Below are positions 56,914-64,000 of a stretch of 64,000 nt of DNA, piece after piece; positions within the stretch are counted from its first letter, which is position 1, and each line of letters opens with the position of its first letter. The stretch spans positions 3,792,806-3,856,805 of the forward strand of contig NC_063437.1 in assembly GCF_020379485.1 (NCBI RefSeq), in the 5' to 3' direction. The notes below the pieces were generated by a model. It did not search any database. It saw only the letters and a list, made by a program, of their open reading frames with translations, and was not told the origin of the DNA. Position numbers and translations under genes: made by a program. The stretch comes from Brassica napus (Eukaryota; Streptophyta; Magnoliopsida; Brassicales; Brassicaceae).

Positions 56914-57416
56914 AGTAATGAAAATGATGATGTTTCTGGTGATGACGAAAATGTCGATGTATCTGACTGATGTATTTGTGTTTTAATATGACTGATTTTC
57001 AGACTTAATCCATGTGATTTGATGGATTTAATCATGAAAATCTATTTATATAATTTAATTTTATGTAATGGGGTTTGAATTAGAAAGAAGAGATTGAGAT
57101 TATTAGTTAAGGAATTGTGATTTTAGAATTTGGGGTTTAGAATGGATAGAAGAGATTGAGGTTAAAGGGAGGATGGGGTTGGGGTTGGTGTTTGGGGTTT
57201 CGGATTTTAGGGATTTAAACATAAACATAGTTATTTCCTCGTAAATTAATGAGGAACTTACGACGATTCTTAAAAATAAAGAACGCGGCACTCGTTAATT
57301 CCACGTAAGCAGAAATCGTCGTAAAGACCTCATAATAAAAAAACGCTGGCCTCGTTCATTCCTCGTAAAAATAAAAGCGGGCCTCGCTAATTCCTCGTAA
57401 ATTAACGACGATGTAA
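56914..57416. repeat. Internal direct repeat of CACTA element, copy 1
   Basis: Begins near GAAAATGATGATGTTTCTGG and ends near TTAACGACGATGTAACGAGG. It matches 57632-58190 with scattered differences and a 40-50 bp indel at about 57905-57945 of copy 2. Confidence 0.8.
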
Positions 57417-57449
57417 CGAGGAAACGAAACGTGAATAAATTGGTTTGCC

Positions 57450-57689
57450 GTGATCAAAGTTACACTTCGTGGACAAATCATCAGTGGAGAAGAACCACCA
57501 TTGCAAGAAGAACAGATAGATGAAGTTGAGGTACCTGAACAACAAATTGATGACATCCTTCTCATTGATCTGCATAATCATGATTACGAAGATATTACCG
57601 ACGATGCCACAGACGAAGCTGTTGAAGACGAGTTTAATGAAAATGATGATGTTTCTAGTAATGACGAGAATGTCGATGTATCTGATTGA
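57450..57689 (+). pseudogene. CACTA-associated acidic protein fragment
   Basis: A 79-residue frame very rich in Asp and Glu (LLIDLHNHDYEDITDDATDE ... NVDVSD stop). It resembles the acidic C-terminal tail of proteins carried by plant CACTA elements. Its ending also occurs in repeat copy 1 (near 56980), so the tail has been duplicated. Confidence 0.45.
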
Positions 57690-58190
57690 TGTATTTGTGT
57701 TTTAATATGATTGATTTTCAGATTTAATGCATGTGATTTGATGGATTTAATCATGGAAATCTATTTATATAATTTAATTTTTGTAATGGGGTTTGAATTA
57801 GAAAGAAGAGATTGAGATTATTAGTTAAGGAATTGTGGTTTCAGAATTTGGGGTTTGGAATGGATAGAAGAGATTGAGGTTAAAGGGAGGATGGGGTTGG
57901 GGTTTGGAATATATGAAGTAGAAGATAAGGAAGATAAGGAAGAAGGGGTTTGGGGTTTCGGATTTTAGGGATTTAAACATAAACGTAGTTATTTCCTCGT
58001 AAATTAACGAGGAACTTACGACGATTCTTAAAAATAAAGAACGTGGCACTCGTTAATTCCACGTAAGCAGAAATCGTCGTAAAGACCTCGTAATAAAAAA
58101 ACGCGAGCCTCGTTCATTCCTCGTAAAAATAAAAGCGGGCCTCGCTAATTCCTCGTAAATTAACGACGATGTTACAAGGAAATGAAACAC
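57632..58190. repeat. Internal direct repeat of CACTA element, copy 2
   Basis: Counterpart of 56914-57416, beginning GAAAATGATGATGTTTCTAG. It carries an extra AAGGAAGATAAGG-type stretch near 57920-57945. Confidence 0.8.
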
Positions 58191-59511
58191 GGGCCTCGCG
58201 AGTTCCTCGTAAATAAAAACACGGGCCTCACGAGTTCCTCGTAACTTTACGAGGAATTTACGACATTTCATAATTTCCTATATATACACGCGAGTTCTCA
58301 CTTCCCATTTCGTCTCAACTTCCTCTCCCTTTTGTAGCTATGGTACGCTCTCTATTTCCTCTCTAATTTGATTAGTTTAGGTAGATTAGGTGGTTAGTGT
58401 AGGAAATTTAGATAGTTTTACGGATTTTATGTTAATTAGTGTTGATTAGGTGGTTAATGTAGAGAACTTAGTTAGATTTATAGAATTTGTTAATTATTGT
58501 TGATGTTAATTTTAGGCGAATCATCATCCGTCACACATGCCGACGCGGATGTAGAGAGGAGGAGTGAGGAATTCTACCGGGGATGAACGACCCTTAGTTT
58601 TTTTTTTCGTTGGTTGTATTATAAATTCAAAAATTATTTATGTATAAATTATTTTCGTATTTAATATTCTTTTTAAATTAGATTTTTATTAAATAATTAA
58701 ATACATTGTTTTTTTTAATCTGGAAAATATAAACTCAAAGTAAATTCGTAGCTAAATTACGACAACCTTACGTGGAAATTTTACGAGGAATTAACGAGTA
58801 AAATATTTACGTCAACACTACGAGGAAAGATTAACGAGTATTTGACGTGGAAACATTTACGTGTTATTTACGAGGAAATGTTTTCAAGGTATTTACGAGG
58901 AAATGTAGCGTCCCCCTTACGTGGAAGGGTTACGTGGTTTTTACGACGAATACTTTGCTTCGTCTTTACGAGGAAATGTTTTCTCGTTAGTTTACGACGA
59001 ATTAGCGAGGAAATATGCGTTACGACGAACAAATAACGACGAAACGTGTTTCCTCGCTAATTCCTCGTAAAACTGATTTTACGACGAACTTACTACGAAT
59101 TTCGCCGTCGTTAATGTTGTGTTTTCTTGTAGTGTATATATCTACTCTATTAAAATAGAGTCCTACTATTTATCTACTTAAAAAGTTGTCATTTAAATTT
59201 TGGACCTATTTACCATTCATTAGAAATTAATTAAAGTTAACATCCCTTATAATTTGGTTAACATAATTTGGTTATACAATATTTATCTCAAAAATTTTCC
59301 TAACATTAAGCGAACAATCTTAACAAAAACAAAAATGATTCCTTGATATCTTTCCAACGATTAAAAAATACTGAATAGTAATATGATAAGGTAACGTACT
59401 TTTGTTTCTACACAAACAATATTACAAAATAAAGAAATATATGTCTAACATCTGCTTAACACTAAATTATTTATTGAACATATTTTAATAGTATAAACAC
59501 ACAGTAATCAG

Positions 59512-61161
59512 TTGTTTCAATTAAATCTGAACTTAGCTAGTGCTATCGCTCAGTTTTGGTGGAGCTCGAATCCACCAAAAAGAGGGATACATTGGGCGAA
59601 ATGGGACAAGGTTTGCCTATCCAGAGAAGAGGGAGGGATTGGTTTTCGCATGATCCATGAGTTTAATCTGGCATTGTTGGCAAAACAACTATGGAGAATA
59701 GTTCAATTCCCTGATTCTCTGGTGGCCCGTGTACTACGGGGGAGATATTATAGGCTGAGTTCTCCACTGAGAGTAAACGCTCCTACTGGCCCATCTTATG
59801 TGTGGACGAGCATTTCTGCTGCGAGGAATCTGCTATTATTGGGCATTCGACAGAAGATACACTCTGGATATGAGGTTAAGGTTTGGGAGGATCCATGGAT
59901 TCCAACGAATCCCGCGAGGCCAGCTGCCCCAATGGCACCAGTGATGCATCCTAATATGCGAGTAAGCGATCTTATTAATCAAGAATCGAAGGATTGGGAT
60001 GTGGGCTTACTGGAGAACTATGTTCATCCTGATGACATACCACTCATTAGGAGTTTGGCCATAAGCTCAACTCATCGTCGTGACTCTTACTGCTGGAACT
60101 TCACAAGGAATGGTCAGTACACGGTCAAGTCTGGATATTGGGTGGCTCAGAATTTGTTGAATAAAACAGAGCAAAGGGAAGTTTTGGACCCAAGTATTAC
60201 CAAGCTCCAAGCGTTTGCGTGGAAACTGAAGGCTCCTACGAAAATATGTCACCTTATATGGCAATTGTTAACTGGTCATGTGGCAGTAACAAGGAACCTG
60301 GTAAGACGCAATATGAGATGTGATAACTACTGCCCACGATGTGGAGAAGCAGAGGAGACTGTCACACATGCAATTTTTGAATGCCCGCCAGCTCTTCAAG
60401 TTTGGTCTTTAGCTTCGACTCCGACAAGCCCGAACATCTTTCCAGTATCAAGCATCTACACGAATATGGACTATCTCTTTTGGAGGAAAAATAGCATTCT
60501 TGAGCCTGATCGTGATAGAGACCCTTATCCCTGGATAATATGGTACATTTGGAAGGCTAGGAATGAGAAACTCTTCAGGGGCATAGATCGAGATCCTTTG
60601 GAGTTAGTCCGACATGCGGAGAGCGAATGTCAAGCCTGGTTTGATGCTAAGGAAGTGGTACAACCTGTAACACAAGCTAATACAGATGAGGAGCCCCAAG
60701 CCATAAGCTTGGGAAATATTTGCTTGCTAGATGGATCTTGGACATCTTCTGCTAACTTTAGTGGATGCGGATGGGTGTGGATGGATGGGTCTGGGAATGT
60801 GCAGCTTATGGGGACAAGGAATTTCACTCGGCGGGAATCAGCTTTGCACTCGGAAGTAGAGGCACTGCGATGGGCGATGGAGAATATGCTGCAACATTCG
60901 AACTGCCAGAGCTTCGGGACAGATTGTAAGGAACTGATAGCAATGGTGAAGGAACCTCAGGCGTGGCCAAGCTTTGCGACGGAATTGGAGAGGATAGAGA
61001 CGCTACAGATATGCTTTCCGGATTTTAAAATCGCTCACGTCCCACGGGCACGTAACCAGACGGCTGATTTTTTGGCTAAGACTGCTAGATCCTTCCATAG
61101 GGAGTTATGTTTTATTGGTTGTTCTATTCCGGTTTGGTTACCCAGACCACCTCAAGTTTGA
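59512..61161 (+). CDS. LINE ORF2 C-terminal fragment: RT end, zinc-binding, RNase H
   Basis: An open frame of 549 residues; element sequence begins about residue 8. Blocks in order are AIAQFWWSSNPPKRGIHWAK, WDKVCLSREEGGIGF, KVWEDPWIPT, the zinc-binding part CPRCGEAEETVTHAIFECPP, and RNase H (LLDGSWTSS, LHSEVEALRWAMENM, FGTDCKELI, HVPRARNQTADFLAKTA). The four RNase H acidic positions are intact. The LINE family is close to that at 13.8-16.8 kb but is a separate insertion. It has no natural start codon. Confidence 0.88.
   Translation: MFQLNLNLASAIAQFWWSSNPPKRGIHWAKWDKVCLSREEGGIGFRMIHEFNLALLAKQLWRIVQFPDSLVARVLRGRYYRLSSPLRVNAPTGPSYVWTSISAARNLLLLGIRQKIHSGYEVKVWEDPWIPTNPARPAAPMAPVMHPNMRVSDLINQESKDWDVGLLENYVHPDDIPLIRSLAISSTHRRDSYCWNFTRNGQYTVKSGYWVAQNLLNKTEQREVLDPSITKLQAFAWKLKAPTKICHLIWQLLTGHVAVTRNLVRRNMRCDNYCPRCGEAEETVTHAIFECPPALQVWSLASTPTSPNIFPVSSIYTNMDYLFWRKNSILEPDRDRDPYPWIIWYIWKARNEKLFRGIDRDPLELVRHAESECQAWFDAKEVVQPVTQANTDEEPQAISLGNICLLDGSWTSSANFSGCGWVWMDGSGNVQLMGTRNFTRRESALHSEVEALRWAMENMLQHSNCQSFGTDCKELIAMVKEPQAWPSFATELERIETLQICFPDFKIAHVPRARNQTADFLAKTARSFHRELCFIGCSIPVWLPRPPQV
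59519..59532. repeat. LINE target-site duplication (left)
   Basis: AATTAAATCTGAAC is repeated at 61205-61218 directly after the poly(A) tail. Confidence 0.85.
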
Positions 61162-61204
61162 GTAATAGAATAGCCTTTCGACGTCAAAAAAAAAAAAAAA
61201 AAAA
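59533..61204 (+). mobile_element. 5'-truncated LINE with poly(A) tail
   Basis: A plus-strand non-LTR retrotransposon bounded by a 14-bp target duplication and ending in an A tract (about 61186-61206). It starts in the RT connection region. Its ORF is intact to the stop at 61161, indicating a fairly recent insertion. Confidence 0.9.
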
Positions 61205-61218
61205 AATTAAATCTGAAC
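61205..61218. repeat. LINE target-site duplication (right)
   Basis: Second copy of AATTAAATCTGAAC (first copy 59519-59532). Confidence 0.85.
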
Positions 61219-61524
61219 AAAAATAAAAAGAAAAAACATTTCCACCATATCTTAATTATGCAGGATATATTACAATTATTCCATAATATCTAACCAAACA
61301 TAACTTAATCTAATTTATTCAAAAATAACAAAATTTATAAAATACCGTTGAATCATGAATTCTTTATTTACAAGTAATTCATCTAAATGCTTTTATTTAC
61401 TCAAAAAACAACGGAATTTTACCTCGAGATTTATAAAATACCTTTAAATCATGAAATGTAAATTTAAGAACATAAACATCAATATAAATGTATATTTCCG
61501 CGCATAGCGCGAGTTAAAATCTAG

Positions 61525-62394
61525 TATATACTTATAGCTCAATTGGTTTGTAGATCACGCTTTTAGTCCATACAAATTATCAAAATCCCAAAATAGTTCA
61601 GTGACAAATAGACCCACGCTTGCAACTAAAATATAAAGTACAAAAATTATTAAGAAGAAACATACCTATATATATGTAAAATTTTATTAATTTAAAAAAA
61701 AATAAGAATAGAAACAAAATCATAAATTTATAAATATACTTTTATTCATAATATTATTTGGATTGTATTACTACTGATATAATTTGTTTTGTGGTTATTT
61801 TCCTTTAAGATTTTATAAAAAAATTATAACTTCTTATAAGGGACTCTATACATTTATAAATAATTTATAAAAAATTACAAATTTTAACTTTTATGAATCC
61901 TTTCTCAGAAGCTTTAAAATCCTTATAAATAGTTTCATAAATCCTAATTGGTGGTTTTATAACTCAAGAAAATAATCTGTTATAAAAAAGATTGAAGACT
62001 TTTACAAAACAATTTCTAAATAGTTATCGATGGTTTTAAATTTTAAATAATTTACAAAATGCTAATTTTCATAAATATTTTCTAAAATCCTATAAATAAT
62101 GAGAAATTATTCCATGTAAATGGTTTTATAAATCTTAATTAAACTTTATAAATCGTTTTGGAAACTTTTATTAATGATAAATTATTCATTATTAATGATT
62201 TAAAACTCATAAATGATTTAAATAATAAAAATATTACTATTATATATGTTTTATAAACCATTAGAAATGAATTAATATAAATGACTTTAAAAATCTTACA
62301 AATGATATATTAATCATCACAAATGATTTTACATAAAATTGGATTTTTTTAATACTTTGGTTTAGTAGGATAATAAGATTTTGTAAATTTTTCA
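61525..62394. other. AT-rich DNA with degenerate repeats
   Basis: From about 61800 phrases such as TTATAAAT, AATGATTT and ATTTTATAAA recur every 25-40 bases, suggesting an old tandem array. No gene is seen. Confidence 0.45.
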
Positions 62395-63180
62395 ACAAGA
62401 TTTAGTTTTGGAGGGAGGGACAATTCATTTTTGCGGTTTTAGCGAAAAATTTTATTTTTGTGGGAAACCTCATTTTGCGGTGTTTACGTTAAAATAATTT
62501 TCTGATTTTGGCAAAAACTTTTTTTTTGTGGGCTTGACAGAAAAACTCGTTTTCAGGTTTTTTTTTGCAGTTTTTGACGAAAAGAAAAACTCATTTTCTG
62601 GTTTTGACTAGAAAAACTCATTTTTCGATTTTGGCGGAAAAGTTTGTTTTGGCGAGAAAAATCGTTTTGGCAGGAAAATACGTTTACCCAGTTTTGGGTT
62701 TTGATGTGAAACTCGTTTTCTGATTTTGGCGTGAAAACTCATTTTTTCAGTTTTAGTTGGAAAGCTCAGTTTTACGGTTTTGGTGATAAAACTCAATTCT
62801 TTGTTTGGTGGGAAAATTTGTTCCCCGGCTTTGGTGAGAAAAGTTTTTTTACGGTTTTGGCGAGAAAAATCGTTTTTGCAGTTATGATGGAAAAACTCGT
62901 TTTTTAGTTATGGTGGAAAAACTCGTTTTTGCAGTTATGGTGGGAAAACTCGTTTTCTAGTTATGGCGGAAAATTTTGTATCTTGGTTATGGTGAAAAAA
63001 ATTCGTTTTTATGGTTAGGACAGAAAAAACCATTTTCCAATTTGGTGGGAAATACTTGTTTTCTAGTTTTGTTGGTGAACTTGTTTTTTGCGGTTTTGTG
63101 AGAAAACTTGTTTTTGGGGAAAACCCCATTTTTTCAGTTTTGGCGAGTAAATTCGTTTTGTGGTTTTGGAGGAAAAACAA
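62395..63180. repeat. Degenerate minisatellite, unit about 30 bp
   Basis: More than twenty diverged units of the type GGTTTTGGCGAGAAAAACTC followed by GTTTTTGC are in tandem, for example at 62840-62960. The units open short repetitive frames on the minus strand that are not genes. The array appears continuous with the AT-rich repeats to its left. Confidence 0.75.
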
Positions 63181-64000
63181 GATTTTGCTTTTTTATTTAA
63201 AAAATTAAAAACTATATTTTTGGTGAGAATGAGAGCAAATGATGAGTATTTTTCTATTAAAAATGATGGAAAAACATACTTTTATATAATTGAAAATCCA
63301 TGGGTATACCATTACCCTTTTGTATTTACCCAACATAAATATGAGTTTTAAAATTCATACTACACCCGAGCATTTCGGATACTGGTTTGGTTCCGATGTT
63401 TCGAATATCGGGTAGTTTGGATAGGAGGTTAGAGGATATGTACTACTTGACTTATTTTTGGTTCGGTTCGAGTAGTTTCGGGTTCGGTTCATTTTGGATG
63501 GTAAAACTAGAAACCGGAAAATAGTAAAAAAAATCGGTTCTCATTTGGTTCTTATTCGGTTATTTCGAGTAGTTCGGGTAATTCATGTTAAATATCGGAT
63601 ATTAGATAAAATATTGAATAATTTGGATACAACTTTCAGATATTTTGGATATCTTTGGATATTTTACATAAAAATATATAGATACTTTTATGTAGTTCGG
63701 ATACTTTATAATAATTTCGTTTTCTTTAACTATTTTTGAATACTTTTATTAGATTTTAAAATTATAAATATTTTTAATTATGTTGTATATATATAATTAA
63801 ATTTTTTTTATATTTGGGTAGCCAGTCGGTTCGGTTATTTCGAATATAGAAATTTAAGAACCATTCCGATATTTGAAGGTTTCTATCCGATTCCAAATTC
63901 CAGTTTTGAGTATTTTGATTTTTCGGTTCCAGTTTTTTTGCTTAGGTCTAATTCATACCCATATTTGACCCAATCAATTGCAGGTGGGTAAAAACCCAAC
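63181..64000. other. Intergenic DNA with TTCGGGTA-type repeats
   Basis: From 63360 to 63930 phrases such as GGTTCGGTT, TTCGGATAT and TTCGAATATCGGGTAG recur. They resemble the interior of hAT-derived elements like that at 48.26-49.09 kb. Termini are not visible and may lie outside the window. Confidence 0.4.

Larger units (their letters stand above)
56579..59134. mobile_element. Non-autonomous CACTA (En/Spm) element
   Basis: The termini CACTACAAGAAAACAC and GTGTTTTCTTGTAGTG are exact inverted repeats, flanked by TAT on both sides (3-bp duplication). Subterminal regions are full of TTACGAGGAAA/TTTCCTCGTAA motifs in both orientations, as in En/Spm elements. The interior holds two direct repeats of about 0.5 kb and an acidic coding relic. 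No transposase catalytic domain is present. Confidence 0.9.
59141..61524 (+). mobile_element. Helitron containing a LINE
   Basis: The 5' end TCTACTCTATTAAAATAGAG follows an A. The 3' end has a GC-rich hairpin (CGCGCATAGCGCG) and, about nine bases later, CTAG followed by a host T at 61525. These match Helitron termini. Removing the LINE (59533-61204) leaves about 0.7 kb, so this is a small non-autonomous copy. It lies six bases from the CACTA element. Confidence 0.65.

Noticed and set aside
61541..61610. Possible tRNA (TATAGCTCAATTGGTTTGTA)
   Set aside because: The D-loop-like phrase is present, but no matching acceptor stem, anticodon arm or TTC loop can be formed.
62608..63180. Repetitive minus-strand frames with KTEKMSF-type phrases
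   Set aside because: They are translations of the degenerate minisatellite.

Overview
The window is plant nuclear DNA from a Brassicaceae genome, most likely Brassica or a close relative. It has split genes with GT-AG introns, AT-rich intergenic DNA and dense nested transposons. From memory of gene families, the identifiable genes match the order of one Arabidopsis chromosome 3 block (about AT3G53610 down to AT3G53520): RABE1a, ZAT18, AFC1, an FBD gene, TRM19, UXS1. Several members of that block are missing or broken, as expected for a fractionated copy in a polyploid-derived genome.

Layout. 1-5.1 kb: AT-rich intergenic DNA with a MITE and a Helitron end. 5.4-11 kb: RABE1a (+), ZAT18 (-), a decayed AFC1 LAMMER kinase (+), and an open ZRK-type pseudokinase gene (-). 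11.26-19.49 kb: a Mutator-like element with TIRs and a 10-bp target duplication, packed with a 22-bp palindrome and split by a twin-primed (internally inverted) LINE. 19.5-29.3 kb: the remains of a tandem duplication of the RAB-ZAT-ZRK-FBD segment, with fragments of ZRK, FBD, RAB and ZAT, a row of PIF/Harbinger-like MITEs, a second truncated LINE and one complete F-box/FBD/LRR gene. 30-40 kb: gene-poor, with a mosaic LTR relic, a Harbinger deletion derivative, Stowaway-like MITEs, a LINE RNase H fragment and Helitron ends. 40.7-47.9 kb: two conserved convergent genes, TRM19 (+) and UXS1 (-). UXS1 carries a U12-type AT-AC intron. 48-52.5 kb: a hAT-like element, a LINE endonuclease relic and an LTR. 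53-56.2 kb: an NB-ARC/LRR/C-JID resistance gene (-) whose TIR exon is not in the window. 56.6-61.5 kb: a non-autonomous CACTA element next to a Helitron that holds a third LINE. 61.5-64 kb: AT-rich DNA and a degenerate minisatellite.

The genes form no operon and act separately: RABE1a in post-Golgi secretion, ZAT18 in transcriptional repression, the ZRK and TNL genes in immunity, the F-box/FBD protein in ubiquitination, TRM19 probably at microtubules, and UXS1 in UDP-xylose supply in the Golgi. The main story is structural: a tandem duplication followed by complementary gene loss, and an unusually readable set of nested transposons with visible target-site duplications. I found no CRISPR array, rRNA or convincing tRNA.
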